Positions 7,875-14,840 are shown, counted from the stretch's first letter. The stretch is DNA of 16,154 nucleotides from Lachnospiraceae bacterium UBA3633 (GCA_002374095.1 DFKY01000013.1:1-16154), one strand, 5' to 3'. Program-made: numbers and translations. The notes: generated by a model not told the origin, from the letters alone.

Positions 7875-8882
7875 TTATCCTTCTGCAATCTTTAACTTCA
7901 TCTCATCATACTTTGTCTGCATACTTGATAACTCTGCTTTCACATTTTCAATGTCTGCATTTACAATATTGATCTCTTTACTTGCTTCAAGTTCTATGCT
8001 CTTTGTGATCTCATCTTGTGTGACATTTATAAAATTATCAAGTGCTTCTTTTCTTTTCGTCTTATAATTCTCTACCTCAAGCTTTCCAGCCTCTATCTCT
8101 CTATCAAGTTTTGTATAGTCATAATTATCTTCAACCATATTTCTGCTTGTCTCTTTTGTAATTCTTGCTATCTCTTTATCATTGTCAGATATATTTCTTC
8201 TAAGCTCTACTATCTCTTTTATAGCTTCTGGCTTTTTCTTGGTAATCTTTTCTATCATAAGCCAAATGCCGCCAAAGACAAATATAACTATCAAATATAT
8301 AAATGCAATCGCAATATATCTCAATATATCATTCTTGAAAACTTCCAAAAGTTTATCTTTATACACTACAAACGAAAGTATGGTCGGTATAAGAAGAACT
8401 ATAATCATCGCGAAAAATCCACATAAGACTTCCGAAATTTTTGTTGGATTCCAAATCGTCATATAAAAACTTGTATTCACAAAAGATGGAAGCTTATTGT
8501 CTTTTATCACTCGCTTTATCTCGTTTTTAAGGTAAGTATTATTTTCTCTGACACTTCGAGTATTTTTCTCAATAATCTTATCAAGATTTTTCTTACGTTC
8601 ACTTTCTTTTTCTTTTTCTGCCGCCTTTAATCTTACTTCTGCTTCTCTCAAAACCTCATCATAAGATTTTTCAAGATCTTCTTTTCTTTTACAGACTGTC
8701 TTTGCAATCAAATCACGAGAAGCTTCTTCAAGATCTTTTTTCTTATTTTCAAGAGTAGTAAGCTTTCCTTTCAGTGTATTGATTTCTTTTTTTAAATTGT
8801 CAAATTCTACTGTATCAACTTTATTTTGTGATACATTTTCATTTGTAGCAACGTTTTCATTCATATTCATATTTTCATCCAT
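7875..8882 (-). CDS. Coiled-coil protein with two central membrane helices
   Basis: A 335-residue protein with no family recognised. Its first 20 residues are rich in Met, Asn and Glu in a repetitive pattern. Residues 25-130 are a charged Lys/Glu heptad-like coiled coil, followed by two membrane helices (about 150-173 and 187-210) separated by about 13 residues, then a second coiled coil (215-335). Two helices and no signal peptide suggest a hairpin in the membrane with both long coils in the cytoplasm. Start ATG at 8882 is preferred because AGGTG lies 5 bases upstream; an upstream in-frame TTG at 8903 lacks a good site. It is the first gene after the promoter at 8940-8968 and ends 11 bases before dnaX, so it is probably co-transcribed with it. 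Function unknown; a scaffold or membrane-shaping role is only a guess. Confidence 0.8.
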   Translation of the reverse strand: MDENMNMNENVATNENVSQNKVDTVEFDNLKKEINTLKGKLTTLENKKKDLEEASRDLIAKTVCKRKEDLEKSYDEVLREAEVRLKAAEKEKESERKKNLDKIIEKNTRSVRENNTYLKNEIKRVIKDNKLPSFVNTSFYMTIWNPTKISEVLCGFFAMIIVLLIPTILSFVVYKDKLLEVFKNDILRYIAIAFIYLIVIFVFGGIWLMIEKITKKKPEAIKEIVELRRNISDNDKEIARITKETSRNMVEDNYDYTKLDREIEAGKLEVENYKTKRKEALDNFINVTQDEITKSIELEASKEINIVNADIENVKAELSSMQTKYDEMKLKIAEG

Positions 8883-8939
8883 ATTTTCACCTACGCACAC
8901 CAAAAATCATACAGCTTTCTGCATAAATTTCTATCTTAT

Positions 8940-8968
8940 ATTATAGCAAAAAATTAGACTTTGTTTAA
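8940..8968 (-). promoter_or_regulatory. Promoter of the dnaX-recR gene run
   Basis: On the minus strand a perfect -10 (TATAAT, complement of 8940-8945) lies 17 bases after a -35-like TTAAAC (complement of 8963-8968), which matches the consensus at three of six positions. It is about 58 bases upstream of the coiled-coil start codon and 26 bases past the pgi stop codon. Confidence 0.6.
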
Positions 8969-8987
8969 GAATATGTTTAAGGAATAT
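8963..8987. repeat. Tandem direct repeat at the dnaX-run promoter
   Basis: GTTTAAGAATAT (8963-8974) is followed immediately by GTTTAAGGAATAT (8975-8987), identical except for one inserted G. The pair covers the -35 region and the bases just upstream of it, where an activator or repressor could bind. No regulator is identified. Confidence 0.5.
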
Positions 8988-8993
8988 TTTCAT

Positions 8994-10226
8994 TTATTTC
9001 AAGAGCTCTTTTATATTTTTCTTATATTCTTCAACCCCTGGCTGATTAAAAGGATTTACACCAAGAATTAAAGCTGAAAGGCCGCAACTCATCATAAAGA
9101 AATAGAAAAGTTCTCCAAGCGTCTCTTCATTTTGCTTTTCAACCTTTATCTCTATAACTGGTACGCCCCCATCATTATGAGCTTTCTCTGTAGCACGAAG
9201 AGCTATATCATTTAAGTCGTCTACAAAAAGCTTATCGCTATATCTCACTCTTTCACTATCAAAATCATCTTCTATCATGATAAATGTCTCAAACATATTT
9301 CTCTTTCCATCTTGCATAAGTTGTCCCATAGAATGAAGATCTGCCGTCATGTTAAGTGATGCAGGAAATATGCCCTTATGACCTTTACACTCTGACTCTC
9401 CAAAAAGCTGTTTAAGCCACTCTGCAAAATATTGCATATTTGGACTAAGGGTTGAAAATACTTCTATGTCTTTTCCATTATTATAGTAAAGATTTCTAAC
9501 CACAGCATATTTCATAGCATCATTTGCATCTAAATCCACATTGGTATAAGCATCATATGAATTTTTTGCACCAAGCATAAGCTTATCTATATCAAAACCT
9601 GCTGCAGCAATTGGAAGTAACCCTACTGCCGATAGGACTGAATATCTACCACCTATATCGTCAGGTACCACAAATGTCCTATATCCTTCTCTATCAGCTT
9701 CTTCTTTCAATATGCCTTTTGATTTATCAGTTGTAGCTATAATTCTCTTTTGAGCCTCATCTTTTCCATACTTCTTTTCACATAGAGCTTTAAACTTATC
9801 AAATGCAACTGCTGGTTCAAGTGTGCCGCCACTTTTGCTAATCACATTTATATAGAAGTTCTTATTTTCCACATAATCCAAAGTCTCTTTTAGATATTTT
9901 TCTGACAATCCATTTCCTGCAAATATAACTTCTACTCCTTTTCTTTTCATTCCATGATATCCTGAAAGATAATCTATAGCTGCTTTAGCTCCAAGATATG
10001 AACCACCTATACCTATAGATACAAGTACTTCCGCATTACTTTTTATCTCTTCTGCTACTTCTTTTATACGACCTACTTCTTCCTTATCATAATTGATAGG
10101 ATGCTTTACCCAGCCTGTCATATCTATCTTGCCATCAAGTAGATCTTTAAGATGGCCTTTAACCTTACTCTCACATTCAAAAATATTCTTTACTTCATTT
10201 GCTTTTTCAAAACTTAATTTAATCAT
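8994..10226 (-). CDS. pgi: Glucose-6-phosphate isomerase
   Basis: This 410-residue cytoplasmic enzyme interconverts glucose 6-phosphate and fructose 6-phosphate in glycolysis and gluconeogenesis. Visible features: the sugar-phosphate motif Ile-Gly-Ile-Gly-Gly-Ser-Tyr-Leu-Gly (71-79), Ser-Lys-Ser-Gly-Gly-Thr (130-135), the first family signature Asp-Ile-Gly-Gly-Arg-Tyr-Ser (190-196), Gly-Glu-Ser with likely catalytic Glu277, His298 in Ala-Asp-Leu-His-Ser, and the second signature Asn-Pro-Phe-Asn-Gln-Pro-Gly-Val-Glu-x-Tyr-Lys (391-402). It is somewhat shorter than the roughly 450-residue Bacillus enzyme, with gaps away from these motifs, so it should be active. The ATG follows AAAGGAGAGA (10231-10240). 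It begins 40 bases after the toxin gene with no terminator between; a weak internal promoter (ATGACA at 10305-10310, TATAAA at 10280-10285, 19-base spacing) is possible. No terminator separates it from the next gene run. Confidence 0.97.
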   Translation of the reverse strand: MIKLSFEKANEVKNIFECESKVKGHLKDLLDGKIDMTGWVKHPINYDKEEVGRIKEVAEEIKSNAEVLVSIGIGGSYLGAKAAIDYLSGYHGMKRKGVEVIFAGNGLSEKYLKETLDYVENKNFYINVISKSGGTLEPAVAFDKFKALCEKKYGKDEAQKRIIATTDKSKGILKEEADREGYRTFVVPDDIGGRYSVLSAVGLLPIAAAGFDIDKLMLGAKNSYDAYTNVDLDANDAMKYAVVRNLYYNNGKDIEVFSTLSPNMQYFAEWLKQLFGESECKGHKGIFPASLNMTADLHSMGQLMQDGKRNMFETFIMIEDDFDSERVRYSDKLFVDDLNDIALRATEKAHNDGGVPVIEIKVEKQNEETLGELFYFFMMSCGLSALILGVNPFNQPGVEEYKKNIKELLK

Positions 10227-10266
10227 CTTTTCTCTCCTTTTATTATTTAGTCAAATTTTTTCTACA

Positions 10267-10638
10267 TTACTTATTTTCTTTTATAATTTGTTTATTTAGT
10301 TTTTTGTCATATGTGTAAATTTTATCTTTAAAAATTTTATGTCTCGCCACAAACAGGCAATCAACATAATCTAGCTTGCTATCACGATATATTTTTATAG
10401 CTTCTTCATAAAAAGCTTTATCAAACATATCTACATCTTGCAATAAATCAAGCAATGCACATGCTACTTCTTTTCGAGGTATATTATAGCCTTTTTGCAG
10501 CACATAAATTATCTCAAATATAGACTCAGGCAAAATATATGCGCTTTCGCTGATAATATCATACGCCTCTTTTGCTTTCTCCAAATCATCTTGCATCAAG
10601 TATCTTAACGCATAGTTTGTATCAATTATTCTCAACAT
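10267..10638 (-). CDS. PIN-domain toxin, VapC-like
   Basis: This 123-residue protein has the acidic residues of a PIN-domain ribonuclease in order: Asp6 (in Ile-Ile-Asp-Thr-Asn), Glu38 and Glu42 (Pro-Glu-Ser-x-x-Glu), Asp90 and Asp93 (Leu-Asp-Tyr-Val-Asp), and Asp111 (Thr-Tyr-Asp). These would hold the metal ions for RNA cleavage. Family members are usually toxins of type II modules that cut tRNA or other structured RNA; the target here is unknown. The gene overlaps the antitoxin by 17 bases and has only a weak GGTGG site before its ATG, so it is probably translated by coupling and at a lower rate than the antitoxin. It looks intact. Assignment to the PIN family is strong; its action as a toxin is inferred from its partner. 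Confidence 0.88.
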   Translation of the reverse strand: MLRIIDTNYALRYLMQDDLEKAKEAYDIISESAYILPESIFEIIYVLQKGYNIPRKEVACALLDLLQDVDMFDKAFYEEAIKIYRDSKLDYVDCLFVARHKIFKDKIYTYDKKLNKQIIKENK

Positions 10639-10897
10639 ATTTTTCAGCCACCGCTTTCGACACTATAGCTTCTTCATTTTTCATCACTTTTTTATTGGCA
10701 TAATTATTTAGCGAGCCAAAGCCTTTATGGGTCTTTATCTTTTTTATAGAAAAAGGCAATGCTTGTTCATCTATACTTTTTTTTGCAAAAATTCTAACAG
10801 CTTCCGCAAAACTTGTACCAAGATCACTATATAATTTTTCTGCAGCATCTTTCATACTTCTGTCCATTCGTATCTGCACAACCGATTCCATCGCCAT
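10622..10897 (-). CDS. RelB/DinJ-like antitoxin
   Basis: This 91-residue protein starts with a ribbon-helix-helix DNA-binding region: a strand (about 4-11, Glu-Ser-Val-Val-Gln-Ile-Arg-Met), then two helices, ending in the Ala-Leu-Pro-Phe motif (46-49) characteristic of RelB/DinJ antitoxins. The C-terminal half, rich in Lys, Asn and Glu, should be the toxin-binding part. As a dimer it would bind its own promoter and hold the PIN protein inactive. AAGGAGGT lies 6 bases before the ATG at 10897; a second in-frame ATG at 10891 is less well placed. DinJ-type antitoxins more often pair with RelE/YafQ toxins, so a PIN partner is notable. A good promoter with an inverted repeat lies directly upstream. 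Confidence 0.9.
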   Translation of the reverse strand: MAMESVVQIRMDRSMKDAAEKLYSDLGTSFAEAVRIFAKKSIDEQALPFSIKKIKTHKGFGSLNNYANKKVMKNEEAIVSKAVAEKYVENN

Positions 10898-10914
10898 ATC
10901 ATTACCTCCTTGTA

Positions 10915-10948
10915 ATACAATTATAATACACTAATTGTATAATGTCAA
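10915..10948 (-). promoter_or_regulatory. Toxin-antitoxin promoter with overlapping operator
   Basis: On the minus strand, consensus TTGACA (complement of 10943-10948) is 17 bases from consensus TATAAT (complement of 10920-10925). A perfect 9-bp inverted repeat, ATACAATTA (10915-10923) and TAATTGTAT (10932-10940), spaced by 8 bases, covers the -10 and spacer. This is the expected place for autorepression by the ribbon-helix-helix antitoxin alone or in complex with the toxin. Confidence 0.85.
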
Positions 10949-10991
10949 CGAAGGCACTATCTCTATAAAACGCTATGCTGGTCTTTTACTA

Positions 10992-11008
10992 TATTTTATG
11001 ATAAAATA
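10992..11008. repeat. 17-bp perfect palindrome upstream of the DacA-like gene
   Basis: TATTTTAT and ATAAAATA flank a single G, 37 bases upstream of the plus-strand start codon and in the gap between divergent genes. It may be an operator; a TAAAAT sequence inside it could serve as a -10, but no fitting -35 was found. Short A/T palindromes also arise by chance in such DNA. Confidence 0.35.
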
Positions 11009-11045
11009 GACTTTATAAAATCACATCATATAACGAGGTTATCAT

Positions 11046-12212
11046 ATGAAAAAAATTTATATTAAAAGTTCTATAGCTGTAGCACTAGTTTTTGCTATAT
11101 GTGCAGGATTCGCTACATATGCGGATGAGATAAGTATTGTAGAGAAATACGGTCCAGCTGCTACTGTCGCAATTGAAAAAAAAGAGCTCCCAGAAGGAAC
11201 CCTTGTATACGATTCACCAATTGCAGCAACTACGGTAGACATCACCACAGCCAATGCCATAAAGCAAATTAATATCGTTGACCCAAATGCAGCAAAGATA
11301 GGCAGCAGTCCAACAAACCTTATAACAAATCCAACTAAAGAAGATCTTGCTAACCCTTATGCCAATATGGATATCATCCCATCCGACAATGCAACATACC
11401 TTCCTACAACATTAGGACTAACTAACCTCGTAGTTAAAAATACAAATGCAACAAAGCCTGCTATAACTGCACCAGCTTATGCACTTATCAATGCTAGTAC
11501 CAATCAAATATATGCTGCAAAAGATCAGACTATAAAATATAATCCATCAGGCCTTGCAAACCTTATGACAGCATATATAGCTGCATCAAGTCTTAGCATG
11601 GATGCAAAACTAAAAGTCAACTCTTCTGCTCTTCATAACATTGATAAAGATGCTTCTATAATAGCCTTAAGTAGCAAAGACACTATCACTCTTCGTGATG
11701 CTATAGCAGCCATGTTTGTAAAAGGTGCTGTAGATGCAGCAAACGTCATAGCAGAAAATGTAGCAGGAAATAAGACAGCATTCGTAGCACTCATGAACAC
11801 AACTGCTACTAATCTCGGAATGCAAAACACCACTTTTATTGATCCTGCTGGCATATCAAACGATAATCAGACTACTGCACTTGATATGGCCATACTCATG
11901 GCAAAAGTTTGCGAGAAGCCAGAACTTTTAGAACTACTATCTCTATCTACATATAGCCTTCCACAAGTAGAAAAAAGAGATAAACTAATCATATATAGCA
12001 AAAATTCTTTGCTCAACAGAGAATCAGCAAGCTACAATGCAGATGTCAAAGCAAGTCGTATGGCATTTACGTCCAATTCAAAATATTGTATAACTTCTCT
12101 CATGAACTACAACAATAATAACATTATAGCTGTCGTTCTTAAATCAGAAGGATCACAATTTTCTGATACAAAAAAACTTTTAGAATTTGCTAAAGTAGCA
12201 ATAGCCGAATAA
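11046..12212 (+). CDS. Secreted DacA-like protein lacking catalytic motifs (peptidase S11 pseudoenzyme)
   Basis: A 388-residue secreted protein with a signal peptide (1-26, ending Thr-Tyr-Ala). Residues 27-140 are a low-complexity Ala/Thr/Asn/Pro-rich region. Residues 143-388 align by eye with the S11 D-Ala-D-Ala carboxypeptidase fold: Tyr-Ala-Leu-Ile-Asn-Ala (145-150), Leu-Met-Thr-Ala (173-176), Thr-Leu-Arg-Asp (215-218), Asn-Thr-Thr-Phe-x-Asp-Pro-Ala-Gly (261-269). All three active-site motifs are changed. The SxxK position reads Gly169-Leu-Ala-Asn172, the SxN position reads Gly227-Ala-Val229, and the KTG position reads Arg338-Met-Ala340. It is unlikely to process peptidoglycan and may bind cell wall or regulate a true carboxypeptidase. 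The frame is open throughout, arguing against a pseudogene. GAGG lies 7 bases before the ATG. It is 17 bases before an MFS gene. Confidence 0.85.
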   Translation: MKKIYIKSSIAVALVFAICAGFATYADEISIVEKYGPAATVAIEKKELPEGTLVYDSPIAATTVDITTANAIKQINIVDPNAAKIGSSPTNLITNPTKEDLANPYANMDIIPSDNATYLPTTLGLTNLVVKNTNATKPAITAPAYALINASTNQIYAAKDQTIKYNPSGLANLMTAYIAASSLSMDAKLKVNSSALHNIDKDASIIALSSKDTITLRDAIAAMFVKGAVDAANVIAENVAGNKTAFVALMNTTATNLGMQNTTFIDPAGISNDNQTTALDMAILMAKVCEKPELLELLSLSTYSLPQVEKRDKLIIYSKNSLLNRESASYNADVKASRMAFTSNSKYCITSLMNYNNNNIIAVVLKSEGSQFSDTKKLLEFAKVAIAE

Positions 12213-12229
12213 TATAAAGGAGGTTTTTT

Positions 12230-13423
12230 ATGCCTTTTTTAATAGCAATATTTGCAAGTTTCATATTATATGGTCTTGCGTGTTCACTCTTTTCGAGTGT
12301 ATGGCCAGAAATCGCACGTGAACTAAGTGTTGACTTTACCTTACTTGGTTTACTTATCATGATATCGTCAGGCGCATCAGGTATCACAAGTTCTTTTGCT
12401 TATAAAATAAGAAGAAAACTTGGCACAAGTATATCAACTACCATAAGCCTCACAGGTTTTATAATTGGTTTGCTTCTTTTATACTTTTCAAAAAACCTAG
12501 CGATGATATGTATTGCTCTCGCTATAATGGGTTCATCAAACGGTATCATAGACACCATCGTCAATAGTTATATGATTAAAGCCTATGGTGGTGGCAAGAT
12601 TTCTATGCTACACGCTAGTTGGGGACTCGGCTCATCAGTTGGTCCCATAATCATGAGTTATGCATTAGCCCATACCTCTTCATACAAAAATGGTTTCATA
12701 TGGGTCATAGGTGCAATCCTAATTACTGGTATATGCTTTATACTGCTTAAAATATACTGGGAAGGAAAAAAGAAATCTCTACCAGAAGATTTTGTTAATC
12801 GTCATTCTGTATCAAAAGAAGAAAAAGAAAGTCATATAGACTTAAAAGATATATTTAAAATAAAACTTGGTTTTGTGTTTGTCTTATGCTTTATACTCTG
12901 TGGGTCAACAAATTCTGCAATAAGTAGTTGGATAGCCACACTTTCAGTAGAGCAAAGAAGTATTACTGTCGCAGAAGGTGCCACTGCAGCCGCTTTTTAC
13001 TTTGGCGGACTTACCGCTGTCCGTGTTATACTTGGATTTATTTCAGACAGAATTAAAACCAAGTACATTTTAGTTTTTGGTCTTATAGTTAGTATAATCG
13101 GATACTCACTTATGTTTATCCGTAATACCAGTCTTCCATTTACATACTTTGTGGCAACTATTGTAGGTATCGGTATATCTCCACTTGTACCATTCTTACA
13201 CCATAGTATAAAAGAACTTTTTAATGAAAAATACATAGGAATAATCGTAAGTTGCTGTAATACAACATCTCTCATAGGTGGTGCTGCTGCAACTGCTCTC
13301 ATGTCACTCGTTATTAAAGTTGTGGGCGTCAATACTGCTCCTATCTTATTTCTCGCTCTCATGATACTCGCACTTATTATCTATATGCACATTATAAAAG
13401 TAAAAGAAAAAGAAGGAGTATAA
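12230..13423 (+). CDS. MFS transporter
   Basis: A 397-residue major facilitator protein of normal length with about twelve membrane helices in two halves, split by a charged cytoplasmic loop (about 178-212). A motif-A-like loop, Gly-Phe-Ile-Ser-Asp-Arg-Ile-Lys-Thr-Lys (269-278), lies in the second half. The sequence Leu-His-Ala-Ser-Trp-Gly-Leu-Gly-Ser-Ser-Val-Gly-Pro (127-139) resembles the fucose permease (FucP) branch, which suggests a small polar substrate such as a sugar, but the substrate cannot be read from sequence. AAAGGAGG (12216-12223) is well placed before the ATG. The gene follows the DacA-like gene by 17 bases and is followed one base later by a small membrane protein, so the three probably form one transcript. 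Confidence 0.92.
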   Translation: MPFLIAIFASFILYGLACSLFSSVWPEIARELSVDFTLLGLLIMISSGASGITSSFAYKIRRKLGTSISTTISLTGFIIGLLLLYFSKNLAMICIALAIMGSSNGIIDTIVNSYMIKAYGGGKISMLHASWGLGSSVGPIIMSYALAHTSSYKNGFIWVIGAILITGICFILLKIYWEGKKKSLPEDFVNRHSVSKEEKESHIDLKDIFKIKLGFVFVLCFILCGSTNSAISSWIATLSVEQRSITVAEGATAAAFYFGGLTAVRVILGFISDRIKTKYILVFGLIVSIIGYSLMFIRNTSLPFTYFVATIVGIGISPLVPFLHHSIKELFNEKYIGIIVSCCNTTSLIGGAAATALMSLVIKVVGVNTAPILFLALMILALIIYMHIIKVKEKEGV

Positions 13424-13424
13424 T

Positions 13425-13928
13425 ATGTTTCTTGATATAATCATTGCAGATCCTACAATTATCAACAGAGCTGGTTTTGATTTCACAATAAAAGATATGC
13501 TAATCCATATAGTAGTAGAGACTCTCGCTACTATAATCATAGAAGGTATTATCTTTGCTATATTTTGTAAAGAAGTAAAGTTTAGAAAGGTTGCCCTAAT
13601 CAATGCTATAACATGTATATGTATACACATTATTTACTACATCCTTGCTAAAAATGTATTTACCGATATGCTTTTCCCACTTCGCCCAACTTTTCAATCT
13701 ATAGTCATGCGTCTACTCACAGGTCATATACTTCTTATAACAATACTTGAAGTAGCAATCTTTATCATAGAATATATTTTCTATGTAGCATCTTGTATAA
13801 AAGAAAAAAATGAGGCCACTGGTAGCCTCAAAAAAAAGATATTCATAGTATCACTTCTCGCAAACTTTGTCGCTTTCTTTATTGGAGTCCTTATCTCTGC
13901 TAGTATTGTGATGTTACTACTCAGATAA
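13425..13928 (+). CDS. Four-helix integral membrane protein, unknown function
   Basis: This 167-residue protein has about four membrane helices (near 25-48, 55-75, 98-123, 139-165). Short loops are charged, including Lys-Glu-Val-Lys-Phe-Arg-Lys (49-55) and a Lys-rich loop (126-138). No family was recognised. It begins one base after the MFS stop, and its ribosome binding site (AGAAGGAG, 13411-13418) lies inside the MFS gene, so the two are tightly linked; it may be a partner of the transporter. Its last 8 bases overlap the end of the convergent purine nucleoside phosphorylase gene. The codons for residues 127-136 also form the stem and T run of that gene's terminator on the other strand. No terminator for this transcript is visible. 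Confidence 0.8.
   Translation: MFLDIIIADPTIINRAGFDFTIKDMLIHIVVETLATIIIEGIIFAIFCKEVKFRKVALINAITCICIHIIYYILAKNVFTDMLFPLRPTFQSIVMRLLTGHILLITILEVAIFIIEYIFYVASCIKEKNEATGSLKKKIFIVSLLANFVAFFIGVLISASIVMLLLR
13804..13830 (-). terminator. Terminator of the purine nucleoside phosphorylase gene, inside the opposing gene
   Basis: On the minus strand the arms TGAGGC/GCCTCA (13825-13830 with 13811-13816) pair around an 8-base loop and are followed by seven Ts (complement of 13804-13810). It lies about 90 bases past the phosphorylase stop codon, within the coding sequence of the plus-strand membrane protein. On the plus strand the same hairpin is followed by As and would not terminate. Confidence 0.75.
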
Positions 13929-14739
13929 CCTCTTTCAATATCTTATAAATCTTATTAGAGTTTTTCTTTGCATTCATAAGTACTTCTTCGTCACTTTGAA
14001 GACCTTTTGAAAGCCCAGCTGCAAGATTAGTTATACAACTAATCCCAGCTATTTTCATGCCCATATGACGAGCTACTATAGTCTCCATGACAGTGCTCAT
14101 CCCCACTGCATCGGCACCCATTTTTGCAAGAAGTTTCACTTCAAACGGTGATTCATATGAAGGCCCTGTAAGTTGGACATAAACTCCTTCTTTCATACTT
14201 ATCTTATATTTTGCAGAAGCTTTTTTTATCTTATCGCTTAATTTCTTGTCATATACTTCTGTCATGTCAGGGAACCTTGCTCCAAATTCAGAAATATTTT
14301 CTCCAATAAGAGGATTTTTTATAAATATTGATATGTGATCTCTTATGAGCATAAGATCATTTGGTTTAAATTTTTTATTAAGTCCTCCTGCTGCATTGGT
14401 TACTATAAGATTCTCTACTCCCATAAGCTTCATAAGCCTTATAGTTTTAACTACATCTATCGCATCATAGCCTTCATAGAAATGTATCCTTCCATTCATT
14501 ACAACCACATTTTCAGCATTAATTTTAGTAAAGATATACCTACCTTTATGTGCCTTATTGGTTGTCTTCGGAAAGCCTTTTATATCAGCAAATTTTATTA
14601 GAGAGTCTATTTTCAAGTTCTCTACAAAATCCCCAAGCCCAGAACCAAGTATTATTCCCCACTTTGGCTTATAAGGTATAAGCTTTTTTGCCTTAAGTCC
14701 TTCATACATCTTTTTTAAATTACTATATTCTTTGGTCAT
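13921..14739 (-). CDS. punA: Purine nucleoside phosphorylase
   Basis: A 272-residue cytoplasmic enzyme of the trimeric (PNP/MTAP) family that splits inosine or guanosine with phosphate into base and ribose 1-phosphate. Key residues can be followed directly: Ser33 (Gly-Ser-Gly-Leu-Gly), His64, Arg84, His86 and Glu89 (Gly-Arg-Ile-His-Phe-Tyr-Glu-Gly-Tyr), Asn115-Ala-Ala-Gly-Gly, Glu196 (Gly-Pro-Ser-Tyr-Glu-Ser), Ser215 in Val-Gly-Met-Ser-Thr-Val, and Asn238. Glu and Asn at the last two sites indicate specificity for 6-oxopurines. AGGAGGAG is close to the ATG at 14739. A promoter lies just upstream, divergent from the ABC ATPase gene. The gene ends tail-to-tail with the plus-strand membrane protein, overlapping it by 8 bases. 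Role: purine salvage. Confidence 0.96.
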   Translation of the reverse strand: MTKEYSNLKKMYEGLKAKKLIPYKPKWGIILGSGLGDFVENLKIDSLIKFADIKGFPKTTNKAHKGRYIFTKINAENVVVMNGRIHFYEGYDAIDVVKTIRLMKLMGVENLIVTNAAGGLNKKFKPNDLMLIRDHISIFIKNPLIGENISEFGARFPDMTEVYDKKLSDKIKKASAKYKISMKEGVYVQLTGPSYESPFEVKLLAKMGADAVGMSTVMETIVARHMGMKIAGISCITNLAAGLSKGLQSDEEVLMNAKKNSNKIYKILKEVI

Positions 14740-14759
14740 AAACTCCTCCTCTATTGGTT

Positions 14760-14788
14760 ATTATATCATTATTGAATTATTTTGACAA
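14760..14788 (-). promoter_or_regulatory. Promoter of purine nucleoside phosphorylase gene
   Basis: On the minus strand, TTGTCA (complement of 14783-14788, five of six consensus bases) is 17 bases from a perfect TATAAT (complement of 14760-14765). It lies 20 bases upstream of the start codon, leaving a very short leader that holds the ribosome binding site. Confidence 0.75.
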
Positions 14789-14840
14789 ATATAGAAAATC
14801 AATACTTTTTCAAGGTATTCATATACAGTTTTCATCTCAA

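Noticed and set aside
11046..12212. DacA-like gene as a pseudogene
   Set aside because: The frame is open over 388 codons with an intact signal peptide and ribosome binding site, and only the catalytic residues differ; a pseudoenzyme fits better.
14026..14043. Perfect 7-bp hairpin (ATTAGTT/AACTAAT) that might terminate the plus-strand operon
   Set aside because: The stem is A/T-rich, no T run follows, and it lies in the phosphorylase coding sequence; probably chance.
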